A DNA stretch of 64,000 bases from UBA3064 sp023258775. GTDB taxonomy: Bacteria > Pseudomonadota > Gammaproteobacteria > Burkholderiales > Burkholderiaceae_E. The position numbers were made by a program, and so were the translations under genes. The notes below the pieces were generated by a model. It did no database searches. It saw only the letters and a program-made list of their open reading frames with translations, and was not told the origin of the DNA. Each line of letters starts with the position of its first letter. The stretch's first letter is position 1. The stretch is from NCBI GenBank assembly GCA_044355655.1, contig JBIKXS010000004.1, positions 62,001 to 126,000 on the forward strand, given 5' to 3'. Below, piece after piece: positions 7,953 through 16,183 of this stretch.

Positions 7953-10900
7953 ATGCTTTTCCCATTACTTCAAAGCCCGCAATGCCTTAATGAATCCTTA
8001 AGCCAACGACATAGCAAGGTAACAAGGGATCAATTTTCTGACTGTAGGAAGACAAAACATCAACCAGCCTATGCAGAACTTTTGGCGCTTAGTAATTATA
8101 GTTTTTTGCAAGGCGGATCACACCCTGAAGAGTTGATTGAGCGCGCACAGGTCTTAGGCTATTCCGCCATTGCCATTAGCGATGAATGTTCCCTCGCAGG
8201 CGTGGTGAGAGCCCATGTACGAGCCAAGCAACGAGGCATGCCCCTGATCATTGGCAGCCAATGTCGTATGGATCCAGATCAAGCAACGATCCTGGATCAA
8301 GCAGCGAGCTCTAAAGGGGAGACAAAACTCAGTCATCGCTCAGGACTCGACCTAGGCCGATACTCAGCCAATCTTGCGAACTTAGACAATTCCGATCGTC
8401 TGCTTTTATTAGCGATGAATCGCCAAGGCTATGCGCATTTAAGCCAGGCTATTTCACAGGCCCGACAACAAGCTTCCAAGGGATCTTATCGATGGACCAA
8501 GGCACAATGGAAAGATGGCCTCCCGGGTTGCCTTGCAGTATGGATACCAGCCGTTGGCTTGAATCATCATGAAGCGAATGATCAGCGATCGACTTGCCCT
8601 TTGGCCCTTAAGGATTTGGTTGATTGCTTTGGCGAGCGTCTTTACATCGGTGCGGTATGCCATGCACGAGGATGGGATCAAGCTTGGATCCAACAACTAC
8701 AACGATGGAGTCACTATACCGGTATTAACATCACTGCTTGTGGTGATGTACGTTTTCACAGGCGATCGCGTCGGGCTCTTACTGATGTACTTCATGCGAT
8801 CGCTCGGGGCATATCGGTTGCCGAACTAGGCACTAACGCTTTACCCAATGCCGAGGCACACCTCAGAAGCAGGCATTTACTGGCACAACACTATCCCGCA
8901 GCGTGGCTACAAGCAAGCGTTGAGATCGCAATCCGTTGTGATTTCTCACTTGATAGCTTGCGTTATGAATATCCGAGAGAGATCGTTCCCGAAGGCCATT
9001 GCCCACATAGCTATCTCAGCATGCTCTGTGAACATGGTATGGCGCAACGCTATCCAATGGGCGTACCCCCATCGGTTCGCAAACAAATCGAACATGAGCT
9101 GGCATTGATTGAAGAATTACGATACGAAGCTTACTTTCTAACCGTTGCAGATATTGTACAGTTTGCCCGAGCACGGGGTATTTTGTGTCAGGGGCGTGGC
9201 TCTGCAGCCAATTCAGCAGTTTGCTATGTACTTGGCGTTACAGAGGTTGATCCTGCACGGATGTCGGTACTTTTTGAACGCTTTATTTCCCGAGAGCGTC
9301 GTGAGCCACCTGATATCGATATTGATTTCGAACATCAACGCCGTGAAGAAGTCATCCAGTATTTATACCTTAAATATGGACGCGATCGCGCTGCCTTAAC
9401 CGCAGCGGTTTTCAGCTGGCGACTACGTTCAGCACTTCGAGAAGTGGGAAAAGCTTTAGGTTTTGAAAGCAGCGATATCGAACAATGCCTAAAGGCTCAC
9501 CGCGGATTAAGCCACGATCGCCCGCTGGCTGTCGCCTTTGAAGAAGCGGGACTCAAAACCGAGCACTTCAAAGTGCAGCAGTGGATCAGCTTGACCCAGC
9601 AGTTAATTGGCTTTCCCCGACACTTGTCTCAGCATAGCGGTGGCTTTGTGATTGCCCGCGACCGACTTGATGCCATGGTTCCCATCGAGCACGCAGCCAT
9701 GCCTGGACGATCAGTGATTCAATGGGACAAGGACGATTTAGACGCCCTCGGATTGCTTAAAGTCGACATTCTTGCGCTTGGTATGTTAAGTGCCATTCGG
9801 AGAGCGCTCGATCTGATCAGTGCGCGTGATGGGTACAAATTTCGCATGCAAGATATTCCGGCCGAGGACCCTAAAACCTACGAGATGATTAGCGCAGGCG
9901 ACACTCTTGGGGTATTTCAGATTGAATCTCGAGCCCAAATGGCCATGCTCCCAAGACTCAAACCTCGGTGTTTTTATGATTTGGTGATCGAAGTAGCGAT
10001 TGTGAGACCTGGTCCGATTCAAGGCGGTATGGTTCATCCCTACTTGCGAAGGCGTCAAGGTCTGGAAAAAGTGATCTTTCCCAAAGAAGAGATTAAACCC
10101 GCACTTGAACGCACCCTGGGTGTACCGATCTTCCAAGAGCAAGTGATGCAAATCGCTATATTAGCTGCAGGCTTTACGCCTGGGGAGGCAGATCAACTTA
10201 GACGTGCAATGGCAGCATGGCGTCGACGCGGCAAGCTTGAATTGTTTGAGCAACGCTTAATTCAAGGTATGCAAGAACGAGGATATGAAGTCGAGTTCGC
10301 CCAGCAGATTTTTCGACAAATTGAAGGCTTTGGAGAATATGGTTTCCCCGAAAGCCACGCAGCAAGTTTTGCCCTACTGGTTTATGTGAGTTGCTGGATT
10401 AAATGCCATGAGCCGGCAGCTTTTCTGGCTGCGATGCTCAACAGTCAACCTCTGGGTTTTTACGCCCCAGCGCAATTGATTCAAGATGCCCGTCACCATG
10501 GGGTCAAGGTGCTTGCTGTCGATGTATTGCACAGTCAATGGGAATCAAAACTTGAACGGCAAGCAGACGGCAGCGATGCGGTGAGACTTGGTTTGCATAT
10601 GGTGCGAGGGCTGAGCGTTTCTGCTGCGCAAGCTATTGAACGGTGGCAAAGCTGTGCAAACCCAAGAGCGCTTGCCTCATTCGAAATCCCTAAAGAGTTC
10701 TTCTCTCGCGAAAGTCCGAGAGCGCTTGCCCTATTCGTAAGCCAGACAAGACTTGATCAAGCCGATCTCCAGGCGCTTGCCAAAGCTAATGCGTTGAGCC
10801 AACTGGGTGGTCATCGCCGCCACAGCCTATGGCAGGTAAGTTCCTGGGAGTCGCATTCTCAATTGTTGAAGATCACTGAAGATTCAGCGCTTGAATCGCC

Positions 10901-11357
10901 CCCAATTGCTATTGAGGAACCTGATGAATACATAAATCTAGCTGCTGATATCAAGCACCTGGGGGTATCCATGGGCAAGCATCCAATGGCCCTCATTAGA
11001 CCGTTCTTACAAAAATACCGTATAAACGCTGCAATTGAGTTACGCCAATTATCAGACGGTGCTCTTGCTCGGGGAAGTGGCATCGTCACCCACCGACAAA
11101 GGCCAGAAACAGCCAAAGGCGTGATATTTATAACATTAGAAGATGAAACAGGGGTTATTCAAGTCGTCATCTTTCCAGATCTTGTAACTCGTTATCGGCA
11201 GGCAATTTTCAACGCGCAACTCATGACTGTCTACGGTCGCTGGCAGCGTGATCCACACACTGGGGGTCAAGTCACTCATTTACTAGCCGCACGCGTTGAA
11301 GACCACAGTGCGCACCTCGGCATTTTTGAACCTAAGGCAAGCCGGGATTTTCGTTGA
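7953..11357 (+). CDS. dnaE2: Error-prone DNA polymerase DnaE2
   Basis: DnaE2 is a C-family polymerase for error-prone lesion bypass with ImuA and ImuB. The 1134-residue protein has the PHP domain (starting near PAYAELLALSNYSFL, about residue 38), the palm with catalytic aspartates in PPDIDIDF and in GLLKVDILALGML, the H(h)H-containing fingers and a C-terminal OB fold (GVIFITLEDETGVIQVVIFPD). Two features make it longer than usual: a roughly 37-residue N-terminal extension, so a later start is possible, and an insertion near residues 900-935 with a repeated PRALA segment. A perfect LexA box lies 39 bases upstream. It converges on the epimerase gene 24 bases away. Confidence 0.93.
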   Translation: MLFPLLQSPQCLNESLSQRHSKVTRDQFSDCRKTKHQPAYAELLALSNYSFLQGGSHPEELIERAQVLGYSAIAISDECSLAGVVRAHVRAKQRGMPLIIGSQCRMDPDQATILDQAASSKGETKLSHRSGLDLGRYSANLANLDNSDRLLLLAMNRQGYAHLSQAISQARQQASKGSYRWTKAQWKDGLPGCLAVWIPAVGLNHHEANDQRSTCPLALKDLVDCFGERLYIGAVCHARGWDQAWIQQLQRWSHYTGINITACGDVRFHRRSRRALTDVLHAIARGISVAELGTNALPNAEAHLRSRHLLAQHYPAAWLQASVEIAIRCDFSLDSLRYEYPREIVPEGHCPHSYLSMLCEHGMAQRYPMGVPPSVRKQIEHELALIEELRYEAYFLTVADIVQFARARGILCQGRGSAANSAVCYVLGVTEVDPARMSVLFERFISRERREPPDIDIDFEHQRREEVIQYLYLKYGRDRAALTAAVFSWRLRSALREVGKALGFESSDIEQCLKAHRGLSHDRPLAVAFEEAGLKTEHFKVQQWISLTQQLIGFPRHLSQHSGGFVIARDRLDAMVPIEHAAMPGRSVIQWDKDDLDALGLLKVDILALGMLSAIRRALDLISARDGYKFRMQDIPAEDPKTYEMISAGDTLGVFQIESRAQMAMLPRLKPRCFYDLVIEVAIVRPGPIQGGMVHPYLRRRQGLEKVIFPKEEIKPALERTLGVPIFQEQVMQIAILAAGFTPGEADQLRRAMAAWRRRGKLELFEQRLIQGMQERGYEVEFAQQIFRQIEGFGEYGFPESHAASFALLVYVSCWIKCHEPAAFLAAMLNSQPLGFYAPAQLIQDARHHGVKVLAVDVLHSQWESKLERQADGSDAVRLGLHMVRGLSVSAAQAIERWQSCANPRALASFEIPKEFFSRESPRALALFVSQTRLDQADLQALAKANALSQLGGHRRHSLWQVSSWESHSQLLKITEDSALESPPIAIEEPDEYINLAADIKHLGVSMGKHPMALIRPFLQKYRINAAIELRQLSDGALARGSGIVTHRQRPETAKGVIFITLEDETGVIQVVIFPDLVTRYRQAIFNAQLMTVYGRWQRDPHTGGQVTHLLAARVEDHSAHLGIFEPKASRDFR

Positions 11358-11381
11358 TAAGCTTTAGCACAAGCGCTAGCT

Positions 11382-12386
11382 TTACATATTGTAGTAATTT
11401 CGATACCAATCTACAAAACGTTGCACGCCAACTTGCACCGGGGTCGAAGGTTTATAGCCAACTTGATCAACCAGGGCACTGACATCAGCAAAGGTATCGG
11501 GCACATCGCCGGCTTGTAGGGGCAAATGCTCCTGAATGGCTTTTCGATCAAGCGCTTGTTCGATCGCTTCTATATAAGTAATTAAGCTTACCGGGGCGTT
11601 ATTGCCAATATTAAAAATTCTAAATGGCGCACGGCTAGTTGCCGGGTCGGGATCGTCTGATTGCCAATGCGGATTAGCCTGGGCAATTTGATCACTGGCA
11701 CGCACCACGCCTTCGACAATATCAGCCACATAAGTGAAGTCTCGGGTGTGGCGTCCATGATTGAAAACCTGAATCGGTTTACCTTCCAAAATATTACGTG
11801 TAAATAAGAAAAGCGCCATATCAGGACGCCCCCAAGGCCCATATACCGTAAAAAACCGCAAACCTGTGGTTGGCAGCGCAAATAAATGGCTATAACTATG
11901 TGCCATTAACTCATTGGCGCGCTTGCTTGCTGCGTAAAACTGAAGCGGATGGTCGACACCTTGATGCTCACTAAAAGGCATCTTGGTATTTGCCCCGTAG
12001 ACGCTACTGGTTGAGGCATAAGTGAGATGGGCAATTTCACGATGACGACAGGCTTCGAGAACTCTGGTGAAGGCGATGATATTGCTTTCCACATAGGCCA
12101 TGGGATTGACGAGCGAGTAACGCACACCGGCTTGGGCAGCGAGATGAATCACCCTATCCTGTGGCTCCTCAAAGGCCCTCTGGACGAATGCCTCATCGGC
12201 AAGATTTCCTTCCAAAAAACTGAACTGCTCATAGGCATCCAAAATCGAAAGCCTTGCACGCTTAATCGATGGATCGTAGTAATCGTTGACCGAATCAAGC
12301 CCTAGAACATGATCACCCCGTTCAAGCAGGTGTTTGGACACATGAAAACCGATAAAACCTGCAGACCCAGTGACTAACACACGCAT
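11382..12386 (-). CDS. NAD-dependent UDP-glucuronate 4-epimerase-like protein
   Basis: This 334-residue extended short-chain dehydrogenase has the NAD-binding GSAGFIGFH glycine motif at residues 7-15 and the catalytic Tyr-Lys pair in YAASKRANELMA. The block GLDSVNDYYDPSIKRARL and the segment RFFTVYGPWGRPDMALF are characteristic of UDP-glucuronate 4-epimerases of the CapI/WbnF type, which make UDP-galacturonate for surface polysaccharides. It lies 9 bases downstream of galE on the same strand, which supports a nucleotide-sugar role. Other UDP-hexose epimerase activities cannot be excluded. Confidence 0.85.
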   Translation of the reverse strand: MRVLVTGSAGFIGFHVSKHLLERGDHVLGLDSVNDYYDPSIKRARLSILDAYEQFSFLEGNLADEAFVQRAFEEPQDRVIHLAAQAGVRYSLVNPMAYVESNIIAFTRVLEACRHREIAHLTYASTSSVYGANTKMPFSEHQGVDHPLQFYAASKRANELMAHSYSHLFALPTTGLRFFTVYGPWGRPDMALFLFTRNILEGKPIQVFNHGRHTRDFTYVADIVEGVVRASDQIAQANPHWQSDDPDPATSRAPFRIFNIGNNAPVSLITYIEAIEQALDRKAIQEHLPLQAGDVPDTFADVSALVDQVGYKPSTPVQVGVQRFVDWYRNYYNM

Positions 12387-12395
12387 CGATCATCC

Positions 12396-13454
12396 TTAAT
12401 TGTTGCAAACAAAGGGTAGTGCTGTGTAACCATCGGGACTGCCGGACTGCCATCGCCAGGCGTCGGCACACATCGCCTCGAGCCCCCGTTGCGCTCGCCA
12501 GCCAAGCAATTTGGCAGCCTTGGACGGGTCGGCGTAGCAAACCGCGATATCGCCTGCACGCTTTACGGTAAACCGATAGGGAATCTCCCGGCCGCTCGCA
12601 TGCGAAAAGGCACTGATCAATTCTAGTACCGAACGGCCAGTTCCTGTTCCAAGATTAATAACTTCCGAGGGCTTCCCTGCAAGCAGATAATCGACCGCTT
12701 TGACATGACCCTCAGCAAGATCCATCACATGCAAGTAGTCGCGCACTCCTGTGCCATCTGGGGTTGGCCAATCCTTGCCAAACACAGAAAGATATTCTCG
12801 CTTGCCAACAGCCACCTGCTGGACATAGGGCATGAGGTTATTGGGTATACCCTGCGGCTGCTCACCGATTAATCCCGATTCGTGGGCACCGACTGGATTG
12901 AAATAACGAAGAATCACCGCGCGAAACATAGGATTGGCTTGCTGTTGCGCAAGTATGAGTTGCTCGCCAATGACTTTTGTCCATGCATAAGGATTGGTCG
13001 GACGCATTGGAGCTGACTCTTTAATTGGTACTTCATCCGGGTCGCCATAAACAGTTGCAGAAGAGCTATAAACGAGCGGAATTGGGCGACGCTGCCCAAA
13101 AGCGTCAATGACCTTTAGCACGGCAAGCATTGCGTTATTGTTATTTTCGAAATATCGTATGGGTTGTAATACCGATTCGCCAACAGCCTTAAGTGCTGCA
13201 AAATGAATAACAGCTCGAATATCGTAGCGATGAAGCAATTCAGTAAGCAGGTCTTGCTGACAGGCATCTGCCTCCCGAATTTCGAAGGCAGACGCACCGA
13301 GTAGTTGCGTTAGACGCTGAACGACATTGCGATCAGCATTACAATAATTATCAAGAAGAATAGGAAAGTATCCAGCCTGGGCAAGGCTTACCGCCGTGTG
13401 GGTACCGATGTAACCGGCACCACCCGTGAGCAATATCGCTGCTTGCTTATTCAT
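12396..13454 (-). CDS. galE: UDP-glucose 4-epimerase
   Basis: GalE interconverts UDP-glucose and UDP-galactose. The Rossmann motif TGGAGYIGTH lies at the N-terminus, the catalytic pair is in YAWTKVIGEQ, and RYFNPVGAHESGLIGE is a GalE-specific block. I place the start at the ATG at 13454 (352 residues, MNKQAAILLTGG), because an upstream ATG at 13511 would add 19 residues unlike the family and starts inside a tRNA-like sequence. It precedes the UDP-glucuronate epimerase gene and follows an RfaH-like gene, so the three may serve a polysaccharide pathway whose transferases lie elsewhere. Confidence 0.92.
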   Translation of the reverse strand: MNKQAAILLTGGAGYIGTHTAVSLAQAGYFPILLDNYCNADRNVVQRLTQLLGASAFEIREADACQQDLLTELLHRYDIRAVIHFAALKAVGESVLQPIRYFENNNNAMLAVLKVIDAFGQRRPIPLVYSSSATVYGDPDEVPIKESAPMRPTNPYAWTKVIGEQLILAQQQANPMFRAVILRYFNPVGAHESGLIGEQPQGIPNNLMPYVQQVAVGKREYLSVFGKDWPTPDGTGVRDYLHVMDLAEGHVKAVDYLLAGKPSEVINLGTGTGRSVLELISAFSHASGREIPYRFTVKRAGDIAVCYADPSKAAKLLGWRAQRGLEAMCADAWRWQSGSPDGYTALPFVCNN

Positions 13455-13558
13455 ATCGATATCGGAATCTTTATTCAATCGGGTATTTAGCCGAGCAAAA
13501 CATCTTGCCATTTCAGCTGAGCTACATCCCGCCTAACGTGATCAAATCGGCCGTAAGC

Positions 13559-14065
13559 TTAACTAACCTTAAGCATAGCTGCAGGGAACTCGAGCGATCG
13601 CTCCCGACCAAGTAATGTCATTAACACGCTAACTCTTTCCTCTGCGACCTTACTAACAATCCCTTCTAAGCCCTTGAAAGGTCCGTCCACAATCATGACC
13701 TGATCACCTTGCTTAAAGGGCGAAAAGCTTGAGAATTCCGCATCGCGTAACTGATGTTCAAGCGTTCGAAGCGCCTGCAAGGTCGGATCACGGATGGTTG
13801 CAGGTTCCATACCAAATCGGACCAGACCAAAAACGCCAAGCGTTGATCGAACCGGGGCAATACTATGTTGTTCGTGAGCAGGTCGCAAAAACATATATCG
13901 CGGAAACATGGGGATCAGAACCGATTTTTTCCGCTGCCAGGCGCGCATTTGCGGCAACCAGATTTGATAGCCCTGGCGATCGAGATTCTCCGCAGCGCGA
14001 AACTCCTGTTTGGGTTTCGTGTGGCATACGTACCAGGGGCGTTTGTCGTCGTTAATGCTTTCCAT
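13559..14065 (-). CDS. NusG-like specialised antiterminator (RfaH type)
   Basis: The protein has an N-terminal NGN domain beginning RPWYVCHTKPKQEFRAAENL, which is the RfaH/NusG entry motif, and a C-terminal KOW domain (FKQGDQVMIVDGPFKGLEGIVSK). This combination marks a paralogue of NusG that travels with RNA polymerase and suppresses pausing or Rho termination in selected long operons, often for surface polysaccharides. The ATG at 14065 gives 168 residues; an in-frame TTG at 14095 would overlap the pirin gene. The neighbouring UDP-sugar epimerase genes fit that role. Whether it is RfaH proper, LoaP or another paralogue is not certain. Confidence 0.8.
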   Translation of the reverse strand: MESINDDKRPWYVCHTKPKQEFRAAENLDRQGYQIWLPQMRAWQRKKSVLIPMFPRYMFLRPAHEQHSIAPVRSTLGVFGLVRFGMEPATIRDPTLQALRTLEHQLRDAEFSSFSPFKQGDQVMIVDGPFKGLEGIVSKVAEERVSVLMTLLGRERSLEFPAAMLKVS

Positions 14066-14087
14066 CACGAATCCAGTCAGACTGAGG

Positions 14088-14951
14088 CTAGCCAAGCCTA
14101 CCGCTTTGATAATCCTCGACTGCTTGCATCAACTCTTGCCTCGTATTCATCACAAAAGGCCCCATCTGAGCAATCGGCTCTCCGATCGGTTTGGCGCTAA
14201 CGTAAAGAAAAGCCCCCTTGCCTCGCAAATCGAGGCAATCGGTTTGTGGCGAAAGAACTGCCATCGAAGAACCCGGCAGGGCTTGATCACCAATCATTAA
14301 TCCGTCCTTAATCATATAAATGAAAGCATTATGACCTTTTGAAACAGGAAGCTCAAGGCTGCCACTTGTCTGCTGATTCACGCTTAGCTCGCCATGGATA
14401 ATCACGGGATCGCTCAGCTTTTGCTCAAGCGGCCCAGGCAGATGCGCGGTAACGCAAGAAAATTCGCCCAGCTGAGTCGGCAAATTTCCTGCGATGAGAC
14501 GCAGAAAACCACCGTTATCATCTTCCCATCGAGGCATCAGGGAAGCATTGATATCTCGCCACTGCGGATCTCGCATCTTATGTGAGGCAGGCAAATTAAG
14601 CCAAAGTTGAAAGCCTGCAAGCCGCCCGTGCGCTTGTTGAGGCATCTCAGAATGGACAATACCTCGTGCAGCGCTCATCCACTGCACATCGCCAGCTTGC
14701 AGCAACCCCTCATTGCCTCGGCTATCCCGGTGCAACATACGCCCTTCCAACATGATGGTAATCGTCTCAAAACCACGGTGCGGGTGATCGGGAAATCCCG
14801 CCAGATAGTCATCGGGTACATCCGATGAGAAATAATCGAGCATTAACCAGGGATCAAGTCTGCGCTGCATCTGAGGGCCATGTAAAACCCGCAATAGCTT
14901 CACGCCGGCACCGTCGGTACTCGGCACACCCTGGATAACTTGCTCAATCAC
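14088..14951 (-). CDS. Pirin family protein
   Basis: This is a 287-residue bicupin of the pirin family. The N-terminal cupin carries the metal-binding histidines in FPDHPHRGFETITIMLEG and the SARGIVHSE motif. Bacterial pirins are usually non-haem iron proteins, some with quercetinase activity, but no substrate can be assigned. It starts with GTG inside the metZ stop (GTGA overlap, 4 bases), so it is translationally coupled to metZ at the end of the long reverse-strand run. Confidence 0.88.
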   Translation of the reverse strand: MIEQVIQGVPSTDGAGVKLLRVLHGPQMQRRLDPWLMLDYFSSDVPDDYLAGFPDHPHRGFETITIMLEGRMLHRDSRGNEGLLQAGDVQWMSAARGIVHSEMPQQAHGRLAGFQLWLNLPASHKMRDPQWRDINASLMPRWEDDNGGFLRLIAGNLPTQLGEFSCVTAHLPGPLEQKLSDPVIIHGELSVNQQTSGSLELPVSKGHNAFIYMIKDGLMIGDQALPGSSMAVLSPQTDCLDLRGKGAFLYVSAKPIGEPIAQMGPFVMNTRQELMQAVEDYQSGRLG

Positions 14952-16171
14952 GGTTCAACGCCATCAAGCCCTCGGGCCAGATCTGTGCAAAGGTCTCGAG
15001 GTGACTCCAAGCCAATCGCTAAACGGATCAAACCTTCGCCGATACCTGCATCGAGCCTTGCCTGAGGACTAAGTCGGCCGTGTGTGGTGCTAGCAGGGTG
15101 GGTAATCGTGGTCTTCGTATCACCAAGATTGCCTGTGATTGATATGACCCGGGTTGCATCGATCACTGACCAGGCCCTGCTTCGAAGCGATTGATCATCT
15201 TCACCACGAAGCTCAAAGGAGACAACAGCACCAAAGCGACTTTGCTGGGTCTTGGCGAGTTGATGTTGGGGGTGCGTGCTCAAGCCAGGGTAATGTACTC
15301 GAGTTACTGCCGGATGCTGGTTCAGATAGTTGGCCACTTCGAAGGCGTTTGCACTTTGCTGATCCATTCGAATCTGCAAAGTTTCCAGCCCTTTAAGCAA
15401 AACCCAGGCATTAAAGGCTGAAAGGCTTGGTCCTGTGGTTCGCATGAGAGGCAAAACCTGATCATGGATAAAGGCCCGCTGACCGACGATTGCGCCACCA
15501 AGCACGCGACCCTGACCATCGATATATTTTGTCGCAGAATGGATCACAATGTCGGCGCCATGCAGGAGAGGCTTTTGTAAGGCAGGCGTACAAAAGCAAT
15601 TATCGACCACCAAACTGATCCCCCGCGACTTGCTCAGCACAGCAAGTCCAGCAAGATCGGCAAGCTCCGTGAGCGGATTGGAAGGCGTTTCTACATAAAA
15701 AAGCCTTGTCTCTGGCCTGATTGCAGCCTCCCAGGCGCTCAGATCACTCAGCGATACAAAGCTGCACTGCAATCCAAATCGCGACAACATGCTAAAGAGC
15801 TGGTAGGTGGAACCGAATACCGCGCTTGCACAAACCATATGGTCGCCCGCCTTCATTAGGGCTAACACTGTCGTCATGATCGCGGACATACCCGATGCGG
15901 TTGCCATGCATGCCTCGCCCTCTTCAAGGCTAGCAAGCCTGCGTTCAAACTGACGAACGGTTGGGTTCGTGAATCGTGAATAAACGTAGCCGGGGTCTTG
16001 GTTTCCGAAGCGGGCAGCCGCTTCTGCAGCGTTTCGAAACACAAAACTCGAGGTTAGGAACATGGCTTCGCCATGTTCGCCAACATTCGTCCGATCGGTG
16101 CCCGAGCGAACCGACCTCGTACTGAAATCTAGATCTCGGATCGGATCTATCGCGAAGTAATCATCCATCAT
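14948..16171 (-). CDS. metZ: O-succinylhomoserine sulfhydrylase
   Basis: MetZ uses sulfide to convert O-succinylhomoserine to homocysteine in direct-sulfhydrylation methionine synthesis. The 407-residue sequence is a Cys/Met-metabolism PLP enzyme: the substrate-binding region GYVYSRFTNPTV, the block FYVETPSNP and the PLP lysine in HSATKYIDGQGRVLGG. The family assignment to MetZ rather than MetB or MetC rests on the latter motif and on the purF-metZ adjacency common in Burkholderiales. It begins 12 bases after the purF stop. Confidence 0.9.
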   Translation of the reverse strand: MMDDYFAIDPIRDLDFSTRSVRSGTDRTNVGEHGEAMFLTSSFVFRNAAEAAARFGNQDPGYVYSRFTNPTVRQFERRLASLEEGEACMATASGMSAIMTTVLALMKAGDHMVCASAVFGSTYQLFSMLSRFGLQCSFVSLSDLSAWEAAIRPETRLFYVETPSNPLTELADLAGLAVLSKSRGISLVVDNCFCTPALQKPLLHGADIVIHSATKYIDGQGRVLGGAIVGQRAFIHDQVLPLMRTTGPSLSAFNAWVLLKGLETLQIRMDQQSANAFEVANYLNQHPAVTRVHYPGLSTHPQHQLAKTQQSRFGAVVSFELRGEDDQSLRSRAWSVIDATRVISITGNLGDTKTTITHPASTTHGRLSPQARLDAGIGEGLIRLAIGLESPRDLCTDLARGLDGVEP

Positions 16172-16183
16172 GTTTCCGGCAAC

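Noticed and set aside
13460..13535. A functional tRNA upstream of galE
   Set aside because: Only the acceptor/D-arm start matches; the D-stem 3' strand, anticodon stem and T arm do not pair.
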